This document shows positions 7,946-16,587 of a stretch of DNA of 64,000 nucleotides, one piece after another (the first letter of the stretch is position 1; each line of letters opens with the position of its first letter). The notes under the pieces were generated by a model, which saw nothing but the letters and a program-made list of their open reading frames with translations, was not told where the DNA came from and did not search any database. The translations under genes were made by a program, and so were the position numbers. Source of the stretch: Bacteriovoracaceae bacterium UBA3083 (lineage in GTDB: Bacteria > Bdellovibrionota > Bacteriovoracia > Bacteriovoracales > Bacteriovoracaceae); contig DFBJ01000013.1 of NCBI GenBank assembly GCA_002366565.1, positions 496,001 through 560,000 of the forward strand, given 5' to 3'.

Positions 7946-9577
7946 ATGAAAACGGATATAACAAAGATTAGAAAAAACATTTACAGTTATATGAAAAATA
8001 AGGCCCACGCTCTTGAGGGAAACTTATCGGATGAGCTCATTTCATATCAGCGAAGTCAAAATAGGTACGCTAATAGAGACTTTCTTATCTCTAGTTTTCA
8101 AGCTCTTGTAAAATCTCTAAAAAGGTCCAAAGTAATCTATCTCGGAGACTTTCACTCTTTTGATCAAAGCTCGCGTAACTTTCAAAGAATAATGAGACCA
8201 ATATCTCAATCTAAGAGACCAATTACCCTTGGAGTAGAATTTGTCCATATTGAACATCAAGAGCATATAGACAACTACCTAAACAACCTCATTACTGAGA
8301 TAGAGTTTCTTGAGAATATTGATTACTACGAGTCGTGGAGATTTCCATGGAATCAATATAAAGTCTTCTTTGATCTAGCTAGCGCCAATGGACATAAAAT
8401 CATAGCTCTTAACTCTCATGGCTCTCTTTCAGAAAGAGATAAAAGAGCCGCGGAAATATTAGCTAAGTATATTGAAGAGAACCCTAGAGATAAGCTATTA
8501 GTTCTCTTTGGCGAATATCACATCACTCCTAGTAAGCTTCCAAAACAAGTAAGAAATAAATCCAAGTCAGATTTCGTACACACAATTGTCCACCAGAACC
8601 TAGATAAGGTTTACTGGAAACTTGAAGATACCCAGATGGGAAGAAAGAAAACACAAGTGATTGCATTTGATGAGAATGAATTCTCGATTCAATCTTCAGC
8701 TCCTTGGGTTAAGTACGAGAGTATGATCTACTGGTATGAGAACTTACTCGAAGACCCTGAATTTGATATTCATGAATACATGATGGAATCTGGGCTCAAG
8801 AGCTTTACAGAGAATGCAAATGACACCTTTCTATTTCTCACAGAGAAGATGCTTAAAGCTCTTAGTCTTAAAGTAAGTAAGTCATTAGTTGAAGATTTCA
8901 ACCTACATGACCACCAAAAGATGAGCTATATTTTAAAGAAGTCGGAGTCTATAAAATCTAAACCTGTTTCAAAATATTTTAAAGGCCTTGTAATAAAAGG
9001 TAGAAGCTTTAAAGTTCCAAATACTAATGACTATTATTGCTCAAACTACTCTATAAATAGGCTTGCCTACTTAGGAGGTGTTCACATTTGGCATCTTCAA
9101 AGAAAGCTCAGTAAGCATCAAACTGTTGATATACTCTCTAGTACTTCTCAAGAAAAAAGATTCACTTTCTTAATGTACCAATTTTGTTATGCCTACTTCT
9201 GCTCTAAGGTCATCAATCCTTTCAGAAAGTGTGATCTTTACGCTGATATTTTTGAAAGATCTAAAATGAAAGAAAATATCGATACAGCCTATTATCAGAA
9301 GTGTCTTGAATTAATTGAATATGACCAAAGATCTATCGATATTAATAAAACAATGAAAGGTATGCCGTTAGATAAGATTTATAAAATGGCAAAAATTATT
9401 GGTTACATGTTCGGCGATTTGCTATTTGATTATCATTTTGAAAAGAGATCAAAGAAGTATCAGTCAATTACTGATATCTTATGTTTTAAAGAAATGTCTC
9501 AGGAAAATTATATTGAACTCTGTAAGGCCCTACTTCCAAAGAGGAAGTATAAGACCTTTAGAAAGAGATTTTTTTAA
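7946..9577 (+). CDS. Protein with N-terminal ChaN-like (haem-binding/TIKI-type) domain
   Basis: 543 residues. Residues about 60-200 follow the ChaN/erythromycin-esterase-like pattern: KVIYLGDFHSFDQSS (the GE/DxH element), TLGVEFVHIEHQEHID, Y-Y-E-S-W-R-F-P-W, A-L-N-S, an R-D-K-R-A-A-E-I-L-A helix, and VLFGEYHITPSKLP. ChaN-family proteins bind haem or act as metallohydrolases. This one lacks a signal peptide and lipobox, so it is probably cytosolic. The C-terminal 300 residues are not recognised; they are rich in aromatic and basic residues. It follows the methyltransferase-like gene by 54 bases, suggesting a pair. Its TAA overlaps the stop of the convergent gene in a shared TTAA. Confidence 0.7.
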   Translation: MKTDITKIRKNIYSYMKNKAHALEGNLSDELISYQRSQNRYANRDFLISSFQALVKSLKRSKVIYLGDFHSFDQSSRNFQRIMRPISQSKRPITLGVEFVHIEHQEHIDNYLNNLITEIEFLENIDYYESWRFPWNQYKVFFDLASANGHKIIALNSHGSLSERDKRAAEILAKYIEENPRDKLLVLFGEYHITPSKLPKQVRNKSKSDFVHTIVHQNLDKVYWKLEDTQMGRKKTQVIAFDENEFSIQSSAPWVKYESMIYWYENLLEDPEFDIHEYMMESGLKSFTENANDTFLFLTEKMLKALSLKVSKSLVEDFNLHDHQKMSYILKKSESIKSKPVSKYFKGLVIKGRSFKVPNTNDYYCSNYSINRLAYLGGVHIWHLQRKLSKHQTVDILSSTSQEKRFTFLMYQFCYAYFCSKVINPFRKCDLYADIFERSKMKENIDTAYYQKCLELIEYDQRSIDINKTMKGMPLDKIYKMAKIIGYMFGDLLFDYHFEKRSKKYQSITDILCFKEMSQENYIELCKALLPKRKYKTFRKRFF

Positions 9578-11025
9578 AGTGATTGTTCTTTAATTGCTTC
9601 TAAGATTTCTTGTTTAGTTCCTGCTTTAACACTTGCAACTCTCTTAGTAGGTGCATCTACAGCTTCCATAACAATTTGAACTTTAGACCCATTAATCTCA
9701 CCTTCTCTATAGAGATTATCAAATGAGATAGAGCCTAGTGAATCTTCAATTAATTCTTTAGAAATCTGTAAAGAAAGTGGCACATGTTCTTCAACATTTC
9801 CGAGTCCATTTAAAGCTGAAAGGAACTCTTTTTCAAAACCATTCCCACTATCTGTTAGGTTAATAAATACTTTTGAACCTACTTTTTTACCTTCAATAGT
9901 AATTCTTCCTGTCGAATCACTAACCTGACAATTCTTAACAGAATTCATAATGACATTATAGACAACTTGCTCAACAGCTTCGCCCTCACCTTGTATTCTA
10001 AGGTTATCAGCAATATTTAAATCTATAATTACACCATCAGCTAAAAGCTTATTACTTAGGTGATTTACTACTTTTGTTAGTATCTGATCTACGTCTGTAA
10101 CAGGGCCTTCATAAACAGTATCTGTCTGCTCTGAAGATGACCCACCTTCAGCATTTCTAACGACACAATCGATCTCTTCAGACTTAGTCCAGATATTATC
10201 AATTTCTTCTTCTGTTACATGCTTATCAGTGATCATTGCTTGAATCTGCCCTACCGAATCTTTAACAGGGCTTAGATTACTTAGCGCATGGAACTGAGAA
10301 AATAACTTTGAACAGTAAACTAAATGATTTTGCTCAAGGGCATCCTTAATAATATTTGCCACTTCTGAATGAACAATAACTTCACCACTATCAATTCTAT
10401 CTTTTGCTTCTTTTTCTGAGTTTGAATTTCTTTGATCAAGATTTTTTCTTTGTGCTAAATCCCAAAGAAGTAAAAGAGGAACAATAAAACAAAGTGTAAT
10501 TAATAAAATTGTTAAATTATTCTTTGAAAGAGTAATACTCTTTTCTTTGCTGATTAATTCACCATCAACATTATCATATTTCATTTCTAATTTTTCGAAT
10601 CTATCAGAAAGGTTACTAAGCATAACTTCAGCATCTTTATCTGAAAATGAACTTGAACTCTCTTCTACTCTTTCATGAAACCAGTGAACATCTGAAATAA
10701 GCGCATTTAAGGCCTGACCTAACTTCACTGCATTCTCAGCAAAGATACTTTCAGAGAAGCCATTTGTTTCTGCAAGACATTCTTCAGTCATCTTCATGAA
10801 TCCAGACTCTAAATACATTGAGTTTGAATCCCCTATTACCTTTGCTGTATAACTTTGATTTACTCTTGAGAAGCAAGTTGAAAGATTACTCTTTAAAGCA
10901 GAGATATCTGAAACTTTTGTATTCAATTTATATTGAAAAACACCAGTCATGATAAGTAGCGCAGTCGCTCCCAAACCAATGATGGCCTTCTTGCTTTTCA
11001 ACCAATTTTGAACTTCATACTTCAT
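9574..11025 (-). CDS. Membrane protein with histidine-kinase-type ATPase domain
   Basis: 483 residues. There is a membrane segment near residues 13-31, a helical periplasmic region (about 35-165), a second membrane segment (NLTILLITLCFIVPLLLLW), then a cytoplasmic part ending in a GHKL ATPase. The N-box reads VVYNVIMNSVKNC and the G1 box D-S-G-N-G-F. A shortened G2-like region and a basic/acidic tail follow. I cannot find a clear H-box with a phosphoacceptor histidine followed by E/D-x-x-x-P in the dimerisation region. It may therefore be an atypical kinase or an ATP-binding signalling protein. No response-regulator gene is adjacent. Confidence 0.7.
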   Translation of the reverse strand: MKYEVQNWLKSKKAIIGLGATALLIMTGVFQYKLNTKVSDISALKSNLSTCFSRVNQSYTAKVIGDSNSMYLESGFMKMTEECLAETNGFSESIFAENAVKLGQALNALISDVHWFHERVEESSSSFSDKDAEVMLSNLSDRFEKLEMKYDNVDGELISKEKSITLSKNNLTILLITLCFIVPLLLLWDLAQRKNLDQRNSNSEKEAKDRIDSGEVIVHSEVANIIKDALEQNHLVYCSKLFSQFHALSNLSPVKDSVGQIQAMITDKHVTEEEIDNIWTKSEEIDCVVRNAEGGSSSEQTDTVYEGPVTDVDQILTKVVNHLSNKLLADGVIIDLNIADNLRIQGEGEAVEQVVYNVIMNSVKNCQVSDSTGRITIEGKKVGSKVFINLTDSGNGFEKEFLSALNGLGNVEEHVPLSLQISKELIEDSLGSISFDNLYREGEINGSKVQIVMEAVDAPTKRVASVKAGTKQEILEAIKEQSL

Positions 11026-11162
11026 ATTTTCCTGTCCTTGGAAAAATAATTGAGGATTGTTTATAAATTAAATCCTTTAACTTACTGAAAACCTGTAGCA
11101 ACACTCAGGCCGCTACTACTATTTTTGCAAGTAGCCGTTGTCGAGTCAAGAGGAGGTGAAAA

Positions 11163-12101
11163 GTGCCTCGATATTTCAATAAATCCTATCTAAACACTTG
11201 TTATCTGGTATACATTATATTTATGAAGTCGTGGTCAAAAATTCAACTAGAAAGTTCGGGCATTTCGTTAGCTCTTTCAGTTCTTTTAAATATTATCTTG
11301 GTGGTGCTCACCTCTTTAATATTTAATATGCAACCAACAATTTCTGATAACACGAATCCACTTCTTCAAGAAAAGCAATATATCAAGGTCAAGTCTTTTA
11401 GAACTGTCGGTGTCAAGAACGGTAAAAAGAATGAATTCTCTTCTCCAACTAAAACACAGCCTTCTAAATCAAACAGTGGAAAAAAGTCAGTTAATTTAAG
11501 TCAATTGGGTTCGATTGGTAAGTCCACTAAAACAGAGTCCATAAAGAAACCACAAAAAACTCAACCTCTTAAGTTTAAGAATGAGAAGTCAAATTTTAGC
11601 TTTACTGCAAAACCTCCATTAAAACAAAGAATGAGAAAGCAGCAGCAACAACTTCAAGGGGACGTCTTAAAAAACCTTGCCGCAAATCCAAGTTACGCAA
11701 ATGCTTTAAGTAACAAAGGATTCAATGTTCAATTTGATCCGCCTGAAGGAATAAGAGAAGATGAGCTAAATAGTATTGAGAAGATTTTTTATAGTTTTCA
11801 GAAAAGAACTTATGAGAAGTACTTAAACTCTTTTTTAAATACTTACTACTCTACTCTTACATCAAACCCTAACTTAAGAAATGACTTATCATCAGATAGA
11901 CATAGATTGAATGCGAGAGTGCAATTTGATAAGAATGGATTCATTATTTCTGTGAAAATTTTGAAATCTTCTAATAGTGACAGCGTTCATAATTTATTTG
12001 AAACAACTTTAGACAAAATGAGATCAATTCCAAACCCACCGAAAGACCTCCTAGGAAAAGATGGAAACTTCACCATCTACTACTCTCTCTACATAAATTA
12101 A
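11163..12101 (+). CDS. TonB C-terminal-domain envelope protein
   Basis: 312 residues from a GTG preceded by an excellent Shine-Dalgarno (AGGAGG, six bases before). An in-frame ATG at 11223 gives a start closer to the membrane helix but has no ribosome site. A single membrane segment (LALSVLLNIILVVLTSLIF) is followed by a long Lys/Ser/Thr/Gln-rich periplasmic linker (about 70-175) and a C-terminal domain (about 245-312) with ARVQFDKNGFIISVKILKSS and M-R-S-I-P-N-P-P, the TonB-C fold. Such proteins pass force across the envelope or anchor other complexes. ExbB/ExbD genes are not nearby, so the partner is unknown. Confidence 0.7.
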   Translation: MPRYFNKSYLNTCYLVYIIFMKSWSKIQLESSGISLALSVLLNIILVVLTSLIFNMQPTISDNTNPLLQEKQYIKVKSFRTVGVKNGKKNEFSSPTKTQPSKSNSGKKSVNLSQLGSIGKSTKTESIKKPQKTQPLKFKNEKSNFSFTAKPPLKQRMRKQQQQLQGDVLKNLAANPSYANALSNKGFNVQFDPPEGIREDELNSIEKIFYSFQKRTYEKYLNSFLNTYYSTLTSNPNLRNDLSSDRHRLNARVQFDKNGFIISVKILKSSNSDSVHNLFETTLDKMRSIPNPPKDLLGKDGNFTIYYSLYIN

Positions 12102-12520
12102 AGAAAGTTAATACAGCTCCAAACAGCAAAAACGACAAAGAGGCTTAATATAACGGGCTTACTTAAAACGGCGTCTTTTAAGTCAAAGAAAAATCCCCAT
12201 ACGTGCTTATTTACCTCACGAACTTTCTTCTTCTTTAGTTGAAAGACTCGCCTTTTAATCTTACTTTCAAACTCATCTGACTCAGCTTCAAATATCTGCT
12301 TAACTTCTGATGGAGTTGATACAAATGGAATTTGCTTTAAGAAAAATTTTCGCTCATTTTTTAATTTTGAAAGCTTACTATTACACACTTTACAAGATTC
12401 AAAGTGCCTTGATAGAAAGTCTCCTGCTAACTCACCATTTTCTAAAACGAGTGATGCTTTATGTGAATGAGGACATCCCGTCCCTTCTGTACTTGTTACA
12501 TCCATGTGATTAGTTGACAT
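12098..12520 (-). CDS. Probable membrane anti-sigma factor with zinc-finger motif
   Basis: 140 residues. The N-terminal half has C-P-H-S-H, then about 25 residues later H-F-E-S-C-K-V-C, matching the HxxxCxxC zinc-binding anti-sigma (ZAS) pattern. The C-terminus is a single membrane helix (PVILSLFVVFAVWSCINFL). The start overlaps the end of the upstream ECF-like gene by 11 bases, the arrangement usual for a sigma factor and the anti-sigma that holds it at the membrane. I infer that role; the signal is unknown. Its stop overlaps the convergent TonB-C gene in a shared TTAA. Confidence 0.65.
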   Translation of the reverse strand: MSTNHMDVTSTEGTGCPHSHKASLVLENGELAGDFLSRHFESCKVCNSKLSKLKNERKFFLKQIPFVSTPSEVKQIFEAESDEFESKIKRRVFQLKKKKVREVNKHVWGFFFDLKDAVLSKPVILSLFVVFAVWSCINFL

Positions 12521-12983
12521 CTGTTGGTCTTCCTAGAAGTTCGTAAACTGAATTAACGCCTGAATGATATCTTTCTATTGCTGATATTCTATCTTTTCCA
12601 ATTATCACACCTATTCGATCCCAAGAGAAAGATAGCTTCTCTCTTAGAAAAATTGTCGATCTATTTTCAATTGGAGTTCTATAGAATGCGCCAAAGCCCT
12701 CAGGAACTGTAAAGCTACCACTAAGTTGCCCCACCCTTATTTTGGCCAATCGAAATATATGAGAATAGAGAGCGGTTGTAATCATGAACTGATCTTTTCG
12801 CAGTAACTCTTGATCATCATAATACTCAGTAAATTTATCTGAAAAATCTTTATCAACTAGAATTAAGTCAATCGCATCCAATACAAGCTGACCTGCTTGA
12901 AGGTCATCAGGTAATAAACTGTATGCAAAAGGATAGAGTTCAGTAGATTTTATTTTAAAGAATTGTTTTATATGCTCGCTCAT
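12510..12983 (-). CDS. Diverged ECF-like sigma factor
   Basis: 158 residues from an ATG at 12983; a TTG at 13034 would add 17 residues (rich in R, K, Q and S) and is less likely. The first half (LYPFAYSLLPDDLQAGQLVLDAIDLILVD) has the spacing of sigma region 2 but lacks the usual acidic/aromatic core. The end has a region 4-like helix-turn-helix (KLSFSWDRIGVIIGKDRISAIERYHSG). The overlap with a ZAS-type membrane gene supports the sigma/anti-sigma reading. The divergence could mean a narrow promoter set or loss of DNA melting. Confidence 0.6.
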   Translation of the reverse strand: MSEHIKQFFKIKSTELYPFAYSLLPDDLQAGQLVLDAIDLILVDKDFSDKFTEYYDDQELLRKDQFMITTALYSHIFRLAKIRVGQLSGSFTVPEGFGAFYRTPIENRSTIFLREKLSFSWDRIGVIIGKDRISAIERYHSGVNSVYELLGRPTDVN

Positions 12984-13117
12984 TGCTAATATTTTACTCT
13001 GCCGCTTTTGTGAGCGCAATAGCAAAGACTTCAATCATTTCATAGACTTAAATATCGCACAAAACTACTCAACATAAAAACTAAAGTTTTGGTAACTTTC
13101 AGTCGATAAATCAAGGG

Positions 13118-13123
13118 TATAAT
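13118..13123 (+). promoter_or_regulatory. Candidate -10 element of the lipoprotein gene at 13138
   Basis: A perfect TATAAT preceded by GGG lies 15 bases before the ATG, in the divergent gap shared with the sigma-like gene. No good -35 is found at 16-18 bases; TTGGTA at 13089-13094 is too far. The leader would be very short. Confidence 0.3.
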
Positions 13124-13137
13124 AATAAGGGCCAACT

Positions 13138-13872
13138 ATGAAATGGAACAATTTTAATTTTATCATTTTACTCATTGCTTCGCTAACTCTCACTTCTTGT
13201 GTTGAGACGAAGACGAATTCAAAAAGCTCTGATACATCTACTACACAATCAACAGTTCTACTTCCAAGCGACAGTGCTGGGGATAGTGATGAATATGAAT
13301 ATTACGATGATTCTGACTTACCTAGTTACTACGACCTTCCACCAGTTACGAGTGGACAAGAGGGTGTTATTGTACACGGAACAAATCATCCAAATAGAAA
13401 CCCACCACCTAATGGGATCTTTTGGTCATCTGAAAGAAATATGAGTACCGCAAATCAAGAGATTTTAAAAACTGACTCAAGGTTTAATATTAGATTGATG
13501 GCATTATCAGCACCAAGCCAAAACGCTGTTGATTCAAATGGAGTTACTTGCTCTCAGCTTCCTGTTGGATATCAAAAATTACAAGTAAGTATATGTGTTA
13601 GAAAGAAAAATGGAGCATGTATATACATGCATCTCTTTGATGATCTAGATATAAATGAGTGGTCGCTTGTAAAAGAATTTAATATTCCTTCAAATACTGA
13701 TGAGCCTCTTGTTATAGAAGTACTAGATGCACAGTGGGATTTTAGCTGTACTTGGAATGGATCTGACTCTAGCTACTGCCCTTTTAGTGCAGTATGGGAT
13801 CAAGACTGCGTAAGGTTCAAAATGCAAGTATCGACAGATGGAACTCAAGATCTTCCAGGAGGAAGATACTAG
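13138..13872 (+). CDS. Lipoprotein of unknown function
   Basis: 244 residues. A signal peptide ends in the lipobox LTLTSC (Cys21). A Ser/Thr- and Asp/Glu/Tyr-rich low-complexity spacer (about 25-70, including DSDEYEYYDDSD) probably lifts a folded domain off the membrane. The C-terminal part holds six cysteines (CSQL, SICVRKKNGACIY, SCTWN, SYCPF, QDCVRF), suggesting disulphides. Family not recognised. It is divergent from the sigma/anti-sigma pair, so it could be a target of that sigma factor. Its TAG overlaps the gshB stop in a shared CTAG. Confidence 0.65.
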   Translation: MKWNNFNFIILLIASLTLTSCVETKTNSKSSDTSTTQSTVLLPSDSAGDSDEYEYYDDSDLPSYYDLPPVTSGQEGVIVHGTNHPNRNPPPNGIFWSSERNMSTANQEILKTDSRFNIRLMALSAPSQNAVDSNGVTCSQLPVGYQKLQVSICVRKKNGACIYMHLFDDLDINEWSLVKEFNIPSNTDEPLVIEVLDAQWDFSCTWNGSDSSYCPFSAVWDQDCVRFKMQVSTDGTQDLPGGRY

Positions 13873-14819
13873 AGCATATCTACAATATCTTCACAGAGGT
13901 TTCTTTCATAAGCTTTAGAAACCTCTACAACAAGTCCTGGACATGTAATATTCACTTCAGAAACTGATTCTCCAAGAATATCAAATGCAATCCAATGAAC
14001 ACCATAACCTGCTAACTCAGCACAAATATCTTCACACGACTTTCTCTGCCCTTCAGTTAACTCATAACGAGCATAGCTAGCACCTTGAGCAATATTTGCT
14101 AAATATTCACCCTCTTTAGGTACCTTTAAGATTGAACCTAGCTCTTTTCCTTTGAAATAAAAGCTTCTAACTTCACCCTTTTCAACTTCCTTAGCAAAAG
14201 GTTGGGCCACTACAGGACCTTCATATTCTTTTACTTTCTTATTAAAAATATCAACGTAATTATCTTTGAGTGAAATCTTTTGAACACCAATTCCTTGATA
14301 TAAGTCTAAGGGCTTCAAAATTAGCTCTGTATGGCCTTTGGTCATTATTTCTTTAACGTATATCGAAAAACCTTCTTCAGAGCTTCCTACATATGTTTCT
14401 AGGCTTGATTTGTGCTCGTACGCATATAACTTCTCATTAAATAATAAAACTCCATCAGGATCATTAAGAACTTCAACCCCTAGAGTTTTAAAATAACGTT
14501 GCATCCACAAGAATCTCAAATATCTTCCATCAAAAGGAGGATCTAATCTCATATGAAGAAAGCTCTTCGCATCTGCTTCCCAGAATCTTGTTGCACCCAA
14601 TTTAAATTCTTTTATATAGCAGCCATCATCTTCAAACTCACCATCAAAGTCATAGACTTTTAATTTAGGAACTTGATTGTTAACAACATAGAAGTCCTCT
14701 TCAAAGATAAGAGTGACATCAAGCCCTCTTTTTTTCATTGTAAGAGCAAGCATTAAAGTAGAATCTTTTTTGATGACTAATTTTTCTAAAGGATCAATTA
14801 AGAGAATGTGCTTTTTCAT
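13869..14819 (-). CDS. gshB: Glutathione synthetase
   Basis: 317 residues from the ATG at 14819, matching the E. coli enzyme (about 315); a longer reading to 14903 would add 28 residues not typical of the family. GshB joins gamma-glutamylcysteine to glycine using ATP in the cytosol. Features are HILLIDPLEKLVIKKDSTL at the N-terminus, RLDPPFDGRYL, the ATP-grasp core (ELILKPLDLYQGIGVQ) and the C-terminal FDILGESVSEVNITCPG metal/ATP residues. The start overlaps the upstream metallopeptidase gene by 26 bases. The partner gene gshA is not in the window. Confidence 0.9.
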   Translation of the reverse strand: MKKHILLIDPLEKLVIKKDSTLMLALTMKKRGLDVTLIFEEDFYVVNNQVPKLKVYDFDGEFEDDGCYIKEFKLGATRFWEADAKSFLHMRLDPPFDGRYLRFLWMQRYFKTLGVEVLNDPDGVLLFNEKLYAYEHKSSLETYVGSSEEGFSIYVKEIMTKGHTELILKPLDLYQGIGVQKISLKDNYVDIFNKKVKEYEGPVVAQPFAKEVEKGEVRSFYFKGKELGSILKVPKEGEYLANIAQGASYARYELTEGQRKSCEDICAELAGYGVHWIAFDILGESVSEVNITCPGLVVEVSKAYERNLCEDIVDML

Positions 14820-15885
14820 GATTAGACCTATTTTTTCCAAAAAGCCATTTTGAGAAGTTATCTTTCTCCTTGGCGTTTTCAAATTCATTAAACTCATTCT
14901 CAATATAATGAAAAAAAGCTTTTAGGTCACCCGATATTCTATTTCGTAGAACTAATAATTCATCTACTTTGTTCTCATAAGTCATAAAAGCTGCAAGAGA
15001 AGCTTGATTCCACTTTTTATTAAGGTAATAACACTTCTCGTCAGTAACCTTAAAATCAGTACAAATAGTTTTTATCTTCGGTCTAATAGTCTCACTTACA
15101 AACCTATCTACGAAAATCTTAGCTTCATCTAAGTTTTTTAAATTTCGACTCCTTAAAGTAACATCCAACTTTCGAGCTAAAGTAACTAACTCTTTGGACA
15201 TTGCCTTATTCAATAGACTCTCTTCTTTAATCTTATTCTTTAATCGAGTATCGTCTTTGAAGTACTCTAACGCCATCTGCTTACCAAAGTAATTAGCTAA
15301 GTTCTCATTCAACTCAACCTCATCTTTGATGAAAAATACTGTATGAAAGAGTTCATGGAATATTAACTCTGCCAGCTCAAAATCATCAAAGTAGAAAAAA
15401 GAAGATAAAATAGTATCTGTAAAGTACCCAAGAGTTGAATATGCATACACAGGTCTCGTATAAGTAACAATCCCCTTTTTCTTCAAATCACTTGCATAAC
15501 TAATGGCCGAAGACTTTTTAAAGAATCCTAAATAAGGAAAACAACCCATTATTGGGAAGCACTCTTTTCGAGCTTCAATCTTATTATAGTCTGAAGAAAT
15601 AACTAAGTACGTCACAGCTGGATCATGAAGAATTGTTGTTTTAGAGTAAATACTCGTTTCCTTCTTATTCCAGTATTTATAGAAATAGGCTTTATAAGTT
15701 TGAATTTTCTTTATTTTCTCTTTGTGCTTTTTTGAGAATCTTACATCCTTCAATATTTCATCATTCTCTTTAGCTGTTGTTAATAGCTTAACTTGACCAG
15801 TTCCCTGCTCAACTAAATAACCAAGTTTAGCGCAAGAACTGAATAGAAAAAGTAGAGAAAGTAGAAAAAATCTTAAAGTAACCAA
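14794..15885 (-). CDS. Lipoprotein zinc metallopeptidase, putative aminopeptidase family
   Basis: 363 residues. The lipobox is LFSSC (Cys18). It matches the putative aminopeptidase family PF10023 as I recall it: an H-E-L-F-H-T-V-F-F zinc motif near residue 190, followed 17 residues later by N-E-N-L-A-N-Y-F-G, where E is the third zinc ligand. A conserved central TRPVYAYSTLGYFTDTI lies just before the helix. The protein should face the periplasm. It overlaps gshB at its end and the barrel gene at its start, so the three form a coupled operon. The substrate is unknown. Confidence 0.8.
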   Translation of the reverse strand: MVTLRFFLLSLLFLFSSCAKLGYLVEQGTGQVKLLTTAKENDEILKDVRFSKKHKEKIKKIQTYKAYFYKYWNKKETSIYSKTTILHDPAVTYLVISSDYNKIEARKECFPIMGCFPYLGFFKKSSAISYASDLKKKGIVTYTRPVYAYSTLGYFTDTILSSFFYFDDFELAELIFHELFHTVFFIKDEVELNENLANYFGKQMALEYFKDDTRLKNKIKEESLLNKAMSKELVTLARKLDVTLRSRNLKNLDEAKIFVDRFVSETIRPKIKTICTDFKVTDEKCYYLNKKWNQASLAAFMTYENKVDELLVLRNRISGDLKAFFHYIENEFNEFENAKEKDNFSKWLFGKNRSNHEKAHSLN

Positions 15886-16490
15886 GTGAAGCCAGCTGTA
15901 TATCGTAAATCATCTTTTGCACTATTCCACTCAAAGGCCCTTATATAAGTTTGAATCGACCCTCTTAAGCTCAAACGCTGAGACAGGCGAAACTTTAAAC
16001 TAAAAGTCCCAAACATTGAGTCTTGCCTTGTTTTAATTAGTGGTTGAACAGAAGTAAAACTAGTTCCTGAAATATCACTTCTAACTGTATAGTTGGTTTT
16101 TGTTCTTTTAAAAGTACGAGCGTAACCTAAACTGATTGAAGGTTGAATAAAAGACTTTCTTGAAGAGAACGATTGTCTAAACCCTACCCCATATGATTTT
16201 GTTTCTATTTCTGTTTGTTGTCCAAGAACTGAAATATCTAAGTCTGAATATGTAACTACTTCATTAATTACAGTATTATCACTATTTTCCATATAGTTAA
16301 CTTCAAGAGCAGTATACTCCCAAAGATATGTAGCAATAGAGCCGGCCCAAGTTCTTGAAGTATTCTTACTTTGTCGATTAGTACCAAAGACATCTTTATC
16401 GTAACTAAAGTCCATCCCTAGTTCTATTAGAGCGTATGAATTCAAAGAAAATAAAATTGTTAAAAGAGTTAGTGAAATTTTTAAGCGCAT
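15873..16490 (-). CDS. Small outer-membrane beta-barrel protein
   Basis: 205 residues from the ATG at 16490, chosen because GAGG lies eight bases before it; an ATG at 16508 lacks a ribosome site. A signal peptide (LKISLTLLTILFSLNSYA) is followed by alternating beta strands with aromatic girdles (TRTWAGSIATYLWEYTALEVNY, KSYGVGFRQSF, LSLRGSIQTYIRAF), ending in Y-T-A-G-F-T-W-L-L, a typical barrel terminus. It resembles small OmpW/OmpA-type porins in style without a specific match. It ends inside the start of the metallopeptidase gene by 13 bases. Confidence 0.65.
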   Translation of the reverse strand: MRLKISLTLLTILFSLNSYALIELGMDFSYDKDVFGTNRQSKNTSRTWAGSIATYLWEYTALEVNYMENSDNTVINEVVTYSDLDISVLGQQTEIETKSYGVGFRQSFSSRKSFIQPSISLGYARTFKRTKTNYTVRSDISGTSFTSVQPLIKTRQDSMFGTFSLKFRLSQRLSLRGSIQTYIRAFEWNSAKDDLRYTAGFTWLL

Positions 16491-16542
16491 AAGAGGTACC
16501 TCATTCACTTAATATTCTACTATTAACTAGGTGTATTTTCCC

Positions 16543-16569
16543 ATGGTGGCACTATTTGCATACCACCAT
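16543..16569. repeat. Inverted repeat ATGGTGG / CCACCAT
   Basis: A perfect 7-bp inverted repeat with a 13-base loop lies between miaB (its stop at 16588) and the barrel gene start. On the minus strand it follows miaB, but the downstream tail GGGAAAATAC has no U-run. It is either a weak terminator or an operator for the barrel gene. Confidence 0.4.
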
Positions 16570-16587
16570 AGGTCTATTATATTGATA

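Noticed and set aside
16546..16560. TGGCAC followed by TTGCA, like a sigma-54 promoter
   Set aside because: Only three bases separate the elements instead of five, and the site lies within the inverted repeat next to miaB.
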